NCBI RefSeq assembly: GCF_041206865.1
Contig: NZ_JBGEDP010000001.1
Coordinates: 558,001 to 622,000, forward strand
Direction: 5' to 3'
DNA from: Mycobacterium sp. HUMS_12744610
GTDB taxonomy: Bacteria; Actinomycetota; Actinomycetes; Mycobacteriales; Mycobacteriaceae
DNA length: 64,000 nucleotides
Part shown: piece after piece, positions 48,779 through 57,608 of the stretch
Layout: every line of letters begins with the position of its first letter
How positions within the stretch are numbered: position 1 is the first letter of the stretch
Program-made: the position numbers and the translations under genes
The notes under the pieces: model-generated
Database searches by the model: none
What the model saw: the letters and a program-made list of their open reading frames with translations, nothing else
What the model was told of the DNA's origin: nothing

Positions 48779-49607
48779 GATCCCATGCCGCTGATACCCG
48801 TCCGATTGCCCCACCCGGGGTGTCTTCGGCTGTAATCCGGACGTCGATCCAGCCCAATTCCGCGAGGGCTTCGGCGCGCCGGATGTCATGGTTGAACCGC
48901 CGTCGATCGGTGCGGTGGTGATCGCCCTCGTAGTCTGCGGCGATCTTCACCTCCTCCCAGCCCATGTCGCAGACCGCGACCAGCTGGCCGTATCGGTCGC
49001 GCACGGGAATCTGCGTGCGCGGACGGGGAAAGCCGGCCCGGATGAGCAAGAGGCGCAGCCAGGTTTCGCGCGGTGACTCGGCGCCGGCATCGACGAGATC
49101 CAGCGCGCAGAGCGCCCGCCGGATGCCTCGGCGTCCCTTATAACGCTCGGCGAGTAGCTCGACGTCTGCCATCTTCAGGCGGGTCGCCCGGGCGAGGCCA
49201 TCGATCAGCGCGACCGCCTTGTCTACCGGATAGCGCGACGCCAGGTCGAGGGCGGTGCGCGCCGGCGTCGTCACTGGCATTCCCTTGAGCGTCGCGACCT
49301 CGTCGTCCTCGATGCGATCGGCCCAGGTGCGGATTTGCGCGGGGGCATGCCGATTCTGGTAGATGAGTTCGGCGGGTGCATTCCCGTCGATCCACTTGGC
49401 GCCGTGCAGCGCCGAGGCCGAGCGGCCCGCGACGATGCCGCGCCGCCGGGACCACAACCAGGCGGCCTCGGCGCGCACCACGGCGGTGATCTCGGTATCC
49501 CGCGGCACGTAAACGTCGCGGTGGATCGCCGTGAAGCTGCTGCGCAGCGCGTACGGCGTAACGCGACCCGAGGCGACGGCCTCGCTACCTAGGAATGGCC
49601 CCACCAT
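48768..49607 (-). CDS. AbiEi-like/DUF559 protein
   Basis: 279 residues from ATG (MVGPFLGSEAVASGRVTPYA); a GTG 10 codons upstream is possible. The N-terminal half resembles the AbiEi antitoxin-type helix-turn-helix region (VARSASALHGAKW: GIVAGRSASALHGAKWIDG). The C-terminal part (about 195-275) has a DUF559/Vsr-like nuclease core: CDMGWEEVKIAADYEGDHHR and RRFNHDIRRAEALAELGWID. No AbiEii toxin gene is adjacent, so it is not a complete toxin-antitoxin pair. Mycobacteria carry many solo copies of this family with unknown function. Flanked on both sides by the 60-bp repeat, suggesting a unit gained as a block within the echA19-cyp142 gap. Confidence 0.75.
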   Translation of the reverse strand: MVGPFLGSEAVASGRVTPYALRSSFTAIHRDVYVPRDTEITAVVRAEAAWLWSRRRGIVAGRSASALHGAKWIDGNAPAELIYQNRHAPAQIRTWADRIEDDEVATLKGMPVTTPARTALDLASRYPVDKAVALIDGLARATRLKMADVELLAERYKGRRGIRRALCALDLVDAGAESPRETWLRLLLIRAGFPRPRTQIPVRDRYGQLVAVCDMGWEEVKIAADYEGDHHRTDRRRFNHDIRRAEALAELGWIDVRITAEDTPGGAIGRVSAAWDRRE

Positions 49608-49640
49608 GCGCGCGAGTGTGCCGTGTGGGGCCGACACCCC

Positions 49641-49700
49641 GCCGAGCGTGAAACTGCCGCGAGAAAAATCCGAAAAATCGGCAACAGCTTCACGTTCGGC
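49641..49700. repeat. 60-bp inverted-repeat element, copy C
   Basis: Starts GCCGAGCGTGAAACTG and ends CAGCTTCACGTTCGGC, inverted repeats with two mismatches; same length as copies A and B. It lies 12 nt after the echA19 stop and before the DUF559 start. Confidence 0.75.
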
Positions 49701-49712
49701 GCAGCGAGGGGG

Positions 49713-50525
49713 CTACTTGTTCTGGAAGTTGGGCTTGCGCTTCTCGGCGAACGCCCGCGGGCCTTCCTTGGCGTCGTCGGACAGAAACACCTTGATCCCG
49801 ATCTGAGTGTCGATCTTGAACGCCTCGTTCTCGTGCATGCCCTCGGTCTCGCGGATCGCGCGCAGGATCGCCTGCACGGCCAAGGGGCCGTTGTTCTCGA
49901 TCATCGCCGCGATCTCGAGCGCCTTGGTCAGCGCCTGCCCATCGGGGACGACGTAGCCGACCAGTCCAATCTCCTTGGCCTCGGCGGCGGTGATGTGGCG
50001 GCCGGTCAGCAGCAGGTCGCACGCGACGGTGTAGGGGATCTGCCGCACCAGGCGCACCGCCGAGCCGCCCATCGGGTACAGGCTCCACTTGGCCTCCGAA
50101 ATGCCGAACTTGGCGCTCTCGGCCGCGACCCGGATGTCGGTGCCCTGCAGGATCTCGGTGCCGCCGGCGATCGCGGGCCCCTCGACCGCCGCGATCAGCG
50201 GTTTGGTCAGCCGGCGCCCCTTCAGTAATGCGTCGATGCGCGACGGGTCGTAGCTGCCGTCCTTGAACGACTCACCCGGCGGCTTCTTGGTTGCTGCCTT
50301 GAGGTCCATGCCGGCGCAGAAGTAGCCGCCGGCGCCGGTCAGGATGCAGCACCGGATGTCCGGGTCGTGGTCGACGCGGTCCCAGGCTTCGACCATGATC
50401 TGCATCATCTCGGTGCTCAGGGCGTTGCGGGCATGGGGCCGGTTCAACGTGACGATCAGGGTGTGACCGTGCTGTTCGACCAGCGCGTCCGGGCCGGTCT
50501 GTTCGTTTGCTGGAGCCTCCGTCAC
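49713..50525 (-). CDS. echA19: Enoyl-CoA hydratase EchA19
   Basis: 270 residues from GTG ([20 protein letters not shown]); an ATG about 9 codons upstream is also possible. Crotonase fold: [20 protein letters not shown] and [20 protein letters not shown] form the oxyanion hole; [20 protein letters not shown] holds the catalytic Glu region. EchA19 (Rv3516) hydrates steroid enoyl-CoA thioesters in side-chain beta-oxidation. Divergent from fadD19 with a shared KstR site. Confidence 0.92.
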   Translation of the reverse strand: MTEAPANEQTGPDALVEQHGHTLIVTLNRPHARNALSTEMMQIMVEAWDRVDHDPDIRCCILTGAGGYFCAGMDLKAATKKPPGESFKDGSYDPSRIDALLKGRRLTKPLIAAVEGPAIAGGTEILQGTDIRVAAESAKFGISEAKWSLYPMGGSAVRLVRQIPYTVACDLLLTGRHITAAEAKEIGLVGYVVPDGQALTKALEIAAMIENNGPLAVQAILRAIRETEGMHENEAFKIDTQIGIKVFLSDDAKEGPRAFAEKRKPNFQNK

Positions 50526-50570
50526 CGCTACCGCCTTCCGGTCCACAATGGGCATGAGCTTGTCAAGAAA

Positions 50571-50584
50571 TGTAACACGTTCTA
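50571..50584. promoter_or_regulatory. KstR operator, echA19/fadD19 divergent promoter
   Basis: TGTAACACGTTCTA fits T-n2-AAC-n2-GTT-n2-A. TAATTT (50583-50588) plus 7 nt points to GTG 50596, the second of two in-frame GTGs at the fadD19 start. Confidence 0.92.
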
Positions 50585-50589
50585 ATTTG

Positions 50590-52242
50590 GTGGCCGTGGC
50601 CCTGAATATTGCCGATCTTGCCGAGCACGCCATCGACGCTGTGCCTGACCGTGTCGCCCTGATCTGCGGCGACGAGAAGCTGACCTACGCCGAACTGGAG
50701 GAGAAGGCCAACCGCCTGGCGCACTACCTGATCGATCAGGGCGTGCAGAAGGACGACAAGGTAGGCCTGTACTGCCGCAACCGCATCGAGATCGTCATTG
50801 CGATGCTCGGCATTGTCAAGGCCGGCGCGATCCTGGTCAACGTCAACTTCCGCTACGTCGAGGGCGAGCTGCGGTACCTGTTCGACAACTCCGACATGGT
50901 CGCGCTGGTCCACGAACGCCAGTACTCCGACCGGGTGGCCAACGTGCTGCCCGACACGCCGAACGTCAAGACCGTCCTCGTCATCGAGGACGGCAGCAAT
51001 AACGATTACCACCGTTACGGCGGCGTCGAGTTCTACTCGGCGATCGCGCAGGGCTCACCCGAGCGCGACTTCGCCGAGCTGGTGGGCGAGCGCAGCGCCG
51101 ACGACATCTACCTCCTGTACACCGGCGGCACCACCGGCTTTCCCAAGGGCGTGATGTGGCGTCACGAGGACATCTACCGGGTGCTGCTCGGCGGAACCGA
51201 CTTCGCCACCGGCGAATTCGTCAAGGACGAGTACGACCTGGCCAAGAGCGCCACCGCCGGTCCGCCGATGATCCGCTACCCCATTCCGCCGATGATCCAC
51301 GGCGCCACGCAGTCGGCCACCTGGATGTCGATCTTCTCGGGGCAGACCACCGTGCTGGCACCGGAATTCAACGCCGACGAGGTGTGGCGCACGATCCACG
51401 AACACAAGGTGAACCTGCTGTTCTTCACCGGCGACGCGATGGCGCGGCCGCTGCTGGACGCGCTGAACAAGGACCACGGCTACGACCTGTCGTCGCTGTT
51501 CCTGCTGGCCAGCACCGCGGCGCTGTTCTCGCCGAGCATCAAGGAGCGCCTGCTGGAATTGCTGCCCAACCGGATCATCACCGACTCGATCGGTTCCTCG
51601 GAGACCGGCTTCGGCGGCACCAGCATCGTCGCCAAGGACGCGCCGCATGCCGGGGGCCCGCGGGTGACGATCGACCACCGCACCGTCGTCCTGGACGAGC
51701 AGGGCAACGAGGTCAAGCCCGGCTCGGGGGTGCGCGGCCTGATCGCCAAGAAGGGCAACATCCCGGTCGGCTACTACAAGGACGAGAAGAAAACCGCCGA
51801 GACGTTCAAGACGTTCAACGGCGTGCGCTACGCCATTCCCGGCGACTACGCGCTGGTCGAGGAGGACGGCAGCGTCACAATGCTGGGCCGCGGGTCGGTG
51901 TCGATCAACAGCGGCGGCGAGAAGATCTACCCCGAGGAGGTCGAGGGCGCGCTCAAGGGTCACCCCGACGTCTTCGACGCCCTGGTGGTCGGGGTGCCGG
52001 ACCCGCGGTACGGCCAGCACGTGGCCGCCGTCGTGCAGCCCCGGCCGGGCGCCCGGCCGTCGCTGGCCGAGCTGGACCGGTTCGTGCGTTCCGAGATCGC
52101 CGGATACAAGGTGCCGCGCAGCCTGTGGCTGGTCGACGAGGTGAAGCGGTCGCCGGCCGGCAAGCCCGACTACCGCTGGGCCAAGGAACAGACCGAGGCG
52201 CGGCCCGCCGACGAGGTGCACGCCGCCCACGCCAACGCTTGA
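50590..52242 (+). CDS. fadD19: Steroid-CoA ligase FadD19
   Basis: 550 residues from GTG ([20 protein letters not shown]), as annotated in M. tuberculosis; the promoter pattern would also allow GTG two codons later. ANL ligase: P-loop [11 protein letters not shown] (177-187), [28 protein letters not shown] hinge and [10 protein letters not shown] with the C-terminal catalytic Lys. FadD19 (Rv3515c) activates the C26/C24-branched side-chain acids of sterols to CoA thioesters. First gene of fadD19-kinase-like-amidohydrolase-ilvX, all tightly coupled. Confidence 0.93.
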   Translation: MAVALNIADLAEHAIDAVPDRVALICGDEKLTYAELEEKANRLAHYLIDQGVQKDDKVGLYCRNRIEIVIAMLGIVKAGAILVNVNFRYVEGELRYLFDNSDMVALVHERQYSDRVANVLPDTPNVKTVLVIEDGSNNDYHRYGGVEFYSAIAQGSPERDFAELVGERSADDIYLLYTGGTTGFPKGVMWRHEDIYRVLLGGTDFATGEFVKDEYDLAKSATAGPPMIRYPIPPMIHGATQSATWMSIFSGQTTVLAPEFNADEVWRTIHEHKVNLLFFTGDAMARPLLDALNKDHGYDLSSLFLLASTAALFSPSIKERLLELLPNRIITDSIGSSETGFGGTSIVAKDAPHAGGPRVTIDHRTVVLDEQGNEVKPGSGVRGLIAKKGNIPVGYYKDEKKTAETFKTFNGVRYAIPGDYALVEEDGSVTMLGRGSVSINSGGEKIYPEEVEGALKGHPDVFDALVVGVPDPRYGQHVAAVVQPRPGARPSLAELDRFVRSEIAGYKVPRSLWLVDEVKRSPAGKPDYRWAKEQTEARPADEVHAAHANA

Positions 52243-53012
52243 GCGACTTCATCAAACGCAACCCGGACGCCCCCGCGGGCTTCTTCGCGTGGGAAGCCGC
52301 CGGTCTGCACTGGCTTTCCGGGGTGGACAGCGGGGTGCCGTGCGCGCGGGTGGTCGCCGTCGACGAGTCGAGCCTGACCCTGCGCCGGCTCGAGTCGGTG
52401 CCGCCCGGCCGCGAGGCGGCCCACGCGTTCGGCGCCCGGCTTGCCCGCACCCACGACGCCGGCGCCGCCGCGTTCGGCGCGGGACCCGACGGATGGGACG
52501 GGCCCGGGTTCTTCGGGCCGTTGTCGCAGCCGTTGCCGATGTCGCTGCGGCGCCACCAACGCTGGGGGCAGTTCTACGCCGACGAGCGGCTGACGCCGAT
52601 GGCCGAGCTCGCGGCTTCGCGGCTCGAGGACTCGACCCGGGCCGCGATCGACTCCGTCATCGCGCGTTGCCGGGCCGGTGACTTCGACGACGACGCCCCC
52701 CCGGCGCGCCTGCACGGCGACTTGTGGAGCGGCAACGTGATGTGGACACCCGACGGGGTGGTGCTGATCGACCCGGCCGCGCATGCCGGTCACCGGGAAA
52801 CCGACCTGGCGATGCTCGCGCTGTTCGGTTGCCCGCACCACGACGCCGTCCTCACCGGCTACCAGGACGTGCGGGGGCTGCGGCCCGGCTGGCGCGGCCG
52901 CGTGGGGCTACACCAGCTCTACCCGCTGCTGGCCCATGTCGTGCTGTTCGGCGGCGGGTACGCGCAGCAGACGGACGCCGCCGCCCGGGCCGCGCTGGCC
53001 GCTGAGGGCTAG
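52239..53012 (+). CDS. Fructosamine-kinase/aminoglycoside-phosphotransferase-like protein
   Basis: 257 residues from TTG in a TTGA overlap with fadD19. Kinase fold without a clear glycine loop; the catalytic loop is in RLHGDLWSGNVMW (His-Gly-Asp) and the metal aspartate in LIDPAAHAGHRETDLAM, as in fructosamine kinases. It belongs to the fadD19 operon by position. A deglycating kinase or a small-molecule kinase is possible; a link to steroid breakdown is not evident. I do not recall an intact homologue at this site in M. tuberculosis. Confidence 0.8.
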   Translation: MSDFIKRNPDAPAGFFAWEAAGLHWLSGVDSGVPCARVVAVDESSLTLRRLESVPPGREAAHAFGARLARTHDAGAAAFGAGPDGWDGPGFFGPLSQPLPMSLRRHQRWGQFYADERLTPMAELAASRLEDSTRAAIDSVIARCRAGDFDDDAPPARLHGDLWSGNVMWTPDGVVLIDPAAHAGHRETDLAMLALFGCPHHDAVLTGYQDVRGLRPGWRGRVGLHQLYPLLAHVVLFGGGYAQQTDAAARAALAAEG

Positions 53013-53023
53013 AGTCGATCGCG

Positions 53024-53848
53024 ATGACCATCGACGTGTGGATGCAGCATCCGACCCTGCGGTTGCTGCGCAGCGACATGCTGGCGTCCCTGCGGCGCTG
53101 GACGGGTGGCGCCATCCCCGACACCGAGATTCCCATCGCGGCGACGGTAGAAGCCATGGACGCCGCGAGCGTGGACCTCGGTCTGCTCAGCGCCTGGCGT
53201 GGGCCGGGCGGCCAGGACCTCGTCTCCAACGACGAGGTCGCCGACTGGATCGCCATGTATGCCAAGCGATTCGGCGGACTGGCGACGGTCGACCTGGGCC
53301 GTCCGATGGAGGCGGTGCGCGAATTGCGGCGGCGCGTCGGCGAGGGCTTCGTCGCCCTGCGCGTGGTGCCCTGGTTGTGGGACGCTCCCCCGACCGACCG
53401 GCGCTACTACCCGCTGTTCGCCGCCTGCGTGGACCTCGGTGTCCCGTTCTGCACCCAGGTCGGGCACACCGGCCCGCTGCGGCCGTCGGAGACCGGACGT
53501 CCGATCCCCTACATCGACCAGGTCGCACTCGACTTCCCGGAGCTGGTGATCGTCTGCGGACACGTCGGCTATCCGTGGACCGAGGAGATGGTCGCCGTCG
53601 CCCGCAAGCACGAGAACGTCTACATCGACACCTCGGCCTACACCATCAGACGGTTGCCCGACGAGCTGATCAGGTTCATGAAAACCGGTACCGGACAACG
53701 TAAGGTCTCGTTCGGCACCAACTACCCGATGATCACCCCCGCGCACGCGCTGGCCGGGCCCGACGACCTCGGGCTCACCGACGAGGGGCGCCGCGACTTT
53801 CTGCACGACAACGCCGAGCGCGTATTCAGACTGGAGGCGAACAGGTGA
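53024..53848 (+). CDS. Amidohydrolase-related protein (Rv3510c homologue)
   Basis: 274 residues from ATG. ACMSD-type amidohydrolase fold (VPFCTQVGHTGPLRPSE; IVCGHVGYPWTEEMVAVARK). Two usual metal ligands are altered: the N-terminal His-x-His is replaced by VWMQHP and the late Asp by Asn (FGTNYP). The same changes occur in M. tuberculosis Rv3510c as I recall it, so the family may work differently or with other ligands. The stop overlaps ilvX as GTGA; part of the fadD19 operon. Confidence 0.85.
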   Translation: MTIDVWMQHPTLRLLRSDMLASLRRWTGGAIPDTEIPIAATVEAMDAASVDLGLLSAWRGPGGQDLVSNDEVADWIAMYAKRFGGLATVDLGRPMEAVRELRRRVGEGFVALRVVPWLWDAPPTDRRYYPLFAACVDLGVPFCTQVGHTGPLRPSETGRPIPYIDQVALDFPELVIVCGHVGYPWTEEMVAVARKHENVYIDTSAYTIRRLPDELIRFMKTGTGQRKVSFGTNYPMITPAHALAGPDDLGLTDEGRRDFLHDNAERVFRLEANR

Positions 53849-55392
53849 ACGGTGCGCAGGCCCTGATCAACACCCTCGTCGACGGGGACGTCGACGTGTG
53901 CTTCGCCAACCCGGGCACCTCGGAGATGCACTTCGTGGCCGCACTGGACACCGTTCCCCGAATGCGCGGCGTGCTAGCGCTTTTCGAGGGTGTCGCCACC
54001 GGTGCGGCCGACGGCTACGCCCGCATCGCCGACCGGCCCGCGGCGGTGCTGCTGCATCTGGGACCCGGACTGGGCAACGGACTGGCCAACCTGCACAACG
54101 CGCGCCGGGCCCACGTGCCGATGGTGGTGGTGGTCGGCGACCACGCCACCTACCACAAGAAGTACGACGCCCCACTGGAATCCGACATCGACGCGGTCGC
54201 GGGCACCGTCTCGGGCTGGATGCGCCGCACGGGTGACGTCGCCGGCGTCGGCGCCGATGCCGCCGAGGCGATCGCGGCCAGCCGGTCGGGCGCCCAGATC
54301 TCGACCCTGATCCTGCCCGCCGACGTGTCGTGGTCCGACGGCGCGCAACCCGTCGCGCCGGAGCCCGCGCGCGCTCCGGCCACCCCCGCGTTGCCGTCGG
54401 AGGTGCTCGACGTGCTGCGCTGCGGGGAGCCGGCGGTGCTGATGATCGGGGGAGACGCCACCCGTGCAAGGGGTTTGTCCGCGGCCGCGCGGATCGCCCA
54501 GGCGACCGGTGCCCGGCTGCTGTGCGAGACGTTCCCGACGCGGCTGGAGCGCGGCGCGGGCGTGCCCGCCGTCGACCGGCTGGCCTACTTCGCCGAGGCC
54601 GCCACGGCTCAACTCGACGGCGCGAAGCACCTCGTGCTCGCCGGTGCCAAGTCGCCGGTGTCGTTCTTCGCGTATCCGGGCATGCCCAGCGACCTGGTGC
54701 CGGCCGGCTGCCGGGTGCACACGCTCGCCGGGCACATCGGCGCGGCCGACGCGCTGGAGGCGCTGGCCGAGGAGGTGGCGCCGGGGACGGTCGCGCCGGT
54801 CGCGGCGGCGTCGCGCCCGGAGTTGCCGACCGGCGCGCTGACGTCGGCGTCGGCGGCCGGCGTGATCGGGGCGCTACTGCCCGAACGGGCGATCGTCGTC
54901 GACGAGTCGAACACGTCGGGCCTGCTGCTCGCCCAGACCACCGCCGGGGCGCCTGCCCACGACTGGCTGACTCTGACCGGCGGCGCGATCGGCTACGGCA
55001 TCCCGGCCGCGGTGGGCGCCGCGGTCGCCGCGCCTGACCGCCCGGTGCTGTGCCTGGAGTCCGACGGCTCGGCGATGTACACGATCGCCGGACTGTGGAC
55101 CCAGGCGCGGGAGCACCTCGACGTGACGACCGTGCTCTACGACAACAGCGCCTACGACATCTTGCGGGTCGAGCTGCAACGCGTCGGCGTTGGGAACGCA
55201 CCCGGGCCCAAGGCCCTGGATCTGCTCGACTTGTCGCGCCCGGCAATCGATTTCGTGAAGATCTCCGAGGGCATGGGAGTGCCGGCCCGCCGCGTCACCA
55301 CCTGCGAAGAGCTCGCCGACGCCCTGCATGCGGCGTTCGCCGAGCCCGGGCCGCACCTGATCGACGCGGTGGTGCCGTCACTGTTCGGTTAG
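53845..55392 (+). CDS. ilvX: Acetolactate-synthase-like ThDP enzyme IlvX
   Basis: 515 residues from GTG (MNGAQALINTLVDGDVDVCF), the length of Rv3509c. Thiamin-diphosphate enzyme fold: FANPGTSEMHF, Glu48 (LALFEGVATGAADGYAR) for cofactor activation, and a C-terminal ThDP motif where the usual GDG reads SDG (residues 406-408, LESDGSAMYTIAGLWTQ), ending in a YDNSAYDIL loop. It is not a standard acetolactate synthase; benzoylformate-decarboxylase-like relatives are closer in feel. Role in steroid use unknown. Its 3' end overlaps the convergent hydrolase gene by 15 nt. Confidence 0.85.
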   Translation: MNGAQALINTLVDGDVDVCFANPGTSEMHFVAALDTVPRMRGVLALFEGVATGAADGYARIADRPAAVLLHLGPGLGNGLANLHNARRAHVPMVVVVGDHATYHKKYDAPLESDIDAVAGTVSGWMRRTGDVAGVGADAAEAIAASRSGAQISTLILPADVSWSDGAQPVAPEPARAPATPALPSEVLDVLRCGEPAVLMIGGDATRARGLSAAARIAQATGARLLCETFPTRLERGAGVPAVDRLAYFAEAATAQLDGAKHLVLAGAKSPVSFFAYPGMPSDLVPAGCRVHTLAGHIGAADALEALAEEVAPGTVAPVAAASRPELPTGALTSASAAGVIGALLPERAIVVDESNTSGLLLAQTTAGAPAHDWLTLTGGAIGYGIPAAVGAAVAAPDRPVLCLESDGSAMYTIAGLWTQAREHLDVTTVLYDNSAYDILRVELQRVGVGNAPGPKALDLLDLSRPAIDFVKISEGMGVPARRVTTCEELADALHAAFAEPGPHLIDAVVPSLFG

Positions 55393-56082
55393 CGCGTGGC
55401 CGACGAGCCAGTCCGTCGTCGCGTCGAGCGCTTCGACCGCGGCGTCGAAGTCGCGGGCTTCGGCCGCCAACGCCACCCCCACCGGCCCCGTCTCCGTCGG
55501 GACGATCCCGAACTGGCGGGCCAGATAGTTCTCCTCCTCGACGCCCGGCCCCCAACCACCCTTGGCGGCAAAGCCTTTCGCGGCCAGGCCCCACCGCTGG
55601 TGGGCGGCGAGGCGGTGCATCAGGTCCACGACCGGGCCCGCTTCATCCAGTTGCGACAGCCGCGCGGCGAACCGCGCCTGTCGGCCCAGCGGCCACCGTG
55701 TCTGGCCGAACGCGGTGTAGCCGTGCCGAAGCCGTCGTGACTCGACCACCGTGGCCGTATCGCCGGCCGCGGCGATGACCGCCCGCACCTGCCGGGCGGC
55801 GTCCGCCGGCTCGCCCAGCCGGGACCACAACTGCTCGGCCGCGGGATTGTCGGATTCGGTGATCGCCTTGACGACCAGGTCATAGGCGCCCGACGGATCG
55901 CTGCGCAGGGCCGCGACCGCCAGCGGCACCTTGATCGTCGACCACGCGACACCGGCCGACCAACGGCCCAGCGACAGGGTCCGGCCCGGCCGGGCGATCG
56001 CGACGCCGACTTCGGCCGACACGGTCACGGCAAGCCGCTCGAAGCTCGCCTCGAGCTCACGTTCGGTAGACCGGGAAGTCAT
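55378..56082 (-). CDS. Class A beta-lactamase-like serine hydrolase
   Basis: 234 residues from ATG. Penicillin-binding-type motifs: Ser48-T-I-Lys51 (WSTIKVPLAV), SDN (77-79, ITESDNPAAEQLW), and KGG (AAKGGWGPG) in place of KTG. It lacks an evident signal peptide, so a true periplasmic beta-lactamase is unlikely; an intracellular esterase or peptidase is possible. It lies 3 nt after fadD17 and is co-transcribed with it, and with fadE27/fadE26 upstream, so it is probably KstR-controlled. Confidence 0.78.
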   Translation of the reverse strand: MTSRSTERELEASFERLAVTVSAEVGVAIARPGRTLSLGRWSAGVAWSTIKVPLAVAALRSDPSGAYDLVVKAITESDNPAAEQLWSRLGEPADAARQVRAVIAAAGDTATVVESRRLRHGYTAFGQTRWPLGRQARFAARLSQLDEAGPVVDLMHRLAAHQRWGLAAKGFAAKGGWGPGVEEENYLARQFGIVPTETGPVGVALAAEARDFDAAVEALDATTDWLVGHALTEQ

Positions 56083-56085
56083 GGG

Positions 56086-57600
56086 CTACCGGCGAATCCG
56101 CCACACCGGGTCGCCGCAGTCGACCCCCTCGGCCGTCAATTGACGCTTGAGCACCTTGAATGTCACCGTCCTCGGGAGCTCGGCGCTGACCCGGACATAC
56201 GACGGCCACTGCTTGGGCCCCAGATCGGGCTGCCCGGCGAGGAATGCGCGGAACTCCTCGGGGTCGAACGCCTCCCCCGGCCTCATCACCAGGGCGGCCA
56301 TCACCTGGTCTCCGACTATCGCGTCGGGCACCCCGTACACCGCCACCTCGGCCGCGCCCGGGTAACGCAGCAGCACCCGCTCGATGGGGGCCGCGCCCAG
56401 GTTCTCGCCGTCGACCCGCATCCAATCGCCGAGCCGCCCGGCGAAATAGGCGTATCCGGCGTCGTCGCGGTAGGCGAGGTCGCCGCTGTGGTAGACCCCG
56501 CCGGCCATCCGCGCGGCCTCGGCGTCGTCGTCGTTGTAGTAGCCCTCGAAACGGCCCGGCCCGGCGGTGTTCACCAGCTCGCCGACCACTCCCACCGGGC
56601 ACGGTTCGCCGGTGTCGGGGTCGATGATCTGGAGCCCTTCGGTGAGCGGGCCCAGCGCGCCGGCGGGCGTGTCGGGGGTTCGGGCGATGGCCACCCCGCC
56701 TTCGGTGGAACCGAACCCGTCCTGCACGGCACAGCCGAACCTGCGCGCGAAGCGCTCGATGTCGGCGGGCACGCCCTCGTTGCCGTAGACCGCGCGCAGC
56801 GGGTTGTCCGCATCGTCGGGGTGTTCGGGAGTGGCGAGCACATACGACAGCGGCTTGCCCACGTAATTGGCGTAGGTCGCGCCGTAGCCGCGGACGTCGG
56901 GCAGGAAGTTCGACGCGGAGAACTTGCGCCGCAACGCCATCGAACCCCGGCACGCCGCCGCCACCGACCACCCCACCAGCAGCGCGTTGGAGTGGAACAG
57001 CGGCATCGAGACATAGCAGACGTCGTCGCGGCCGAGATCGAAGCGCTGCGTCATGGTCGCGCCGGCGATGGCGACCTTGCCGTGGCTGCACTTGACCGCC
57101 TTCGGCTCGCCGCTGGTGCCGGAGGTGAAGATCAGCATGAACAGGTCCGTGGCCGAGGCGGACCGGAAGCCTGGCTCGGCGTCCGCGTGGGCGGCGACCT
57201 CGTCGGTCCACTCGCTCGAATCGACGTCGACGTGCTCGATATCTTCTAGTACCGCAGCCGAATTCGCGTCGGCCAGCACCAGCTGGCAGTCCGCCCGGCC
57301 GATGTCGCGGGCCAGCGCCTCGCCGCGGCGCACCGGATTGAGCCCCACCGGCACGATCCCCGACATCCCGGCGGCGACCAGCATGGCCGAGAAGAACGGG
57401 GTGTTCTCCAGCAGCACGCCGACGTGCGGGGGACGCGCCGGGTCGAGGCGCTCCCTCAGCGCCGCGGCGACCGCCGCGCCGTGCCGCAGGTGATCGCGCC
57501 AGCTGGTGAACGACTCCTCGAAGTAGACGCCGCGGTCGTCGATCTCGGCCAGCGGTCTGAGCAGGTCGGTGACGGTCAGGTCAGTCGGAACCTGGAGCAC
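56086..57600 (-). CDS. fadD17: Acyl-CoA ligase FadD17
   Basis: 504 residues from GTG (MLQVPTDLTVTDLLRPLAEI). ANL ligase with IFTSGTSGEPKAVKC (157-171), FGSTEGGVAI, YHSGDLAYRD and PRTVTFKVLKRQL with a terminal Lys. FadD17 (Rv3506) activates short or medium steroid side-chain acids; it follows fadE27 by 8 nt. Third gene of the leftward fadE26-fadE27-fadD17-hydrolase operon. Confidence 0.9.
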   Translation of the reverse strand: MLQVPTDLTVTDLLRPLAEIDDRGVYFEESFTSWRDHLRHGAAVAAALRERLDPARPPHVGVLLENTPFFSAMLVAAGMSGIVPVGLNPVRRGEALARDIGRADCQLVLADANSAAVLEDIEHVDVDSSEWTDEVAAHADAEPGFRSASATDLFMLIFTSGTSGEPKAVKCSHGKVAIAGATMTQRFDLGRDDVCYVSMPLFHSNALLVGWSVAAACRGSMALRRKFSASNFLPDVRGYGATYANYVGKPLSYVLATPEHPDDADNPLRAVYGNEGVPADIERFARRFGCAVQDGFGSTEGGVAIARTPDTPAGALGPLTEGLQIIDPDTGEPCPVGVVGELVNTAGPGRFEGYYNDDDAEAARMAGGVYHSGDLAYRDDAGYAYFAGRLGDWMRVDGENLGAAPIERVLLRYPGAAEVAVYGVPDAIVGDQVMAALVMRPGEAFDPEEFRAFLAGQPDLGPKQWPSYVRVSAELPRTVTFKVLKRQLTAEGVDCGDPVWRIRR

Positions 57601-57608
57601 CGTCGCAC

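Noticed and set aside
47591..48835. Long alternative frames over cyp142, cyp125, hsaF and others
   Set aside because: These are arginine/proline-rich shadows typical of high-GC third positions, with no domain similarity.
48768..49607. A complete AbiE-type toxin-antitoxin defence system
   Set aside because: No AbiEii nucleotidyltransferase gene lies on either side; the neighbours are repeats and steroid genes.
51156..53012. A 618-codon frame ending with the kinase-like protein
   Set aside because: The first 361 codons are a shadow of fadD19; the TTG in the TTGA overlap is the natural start.
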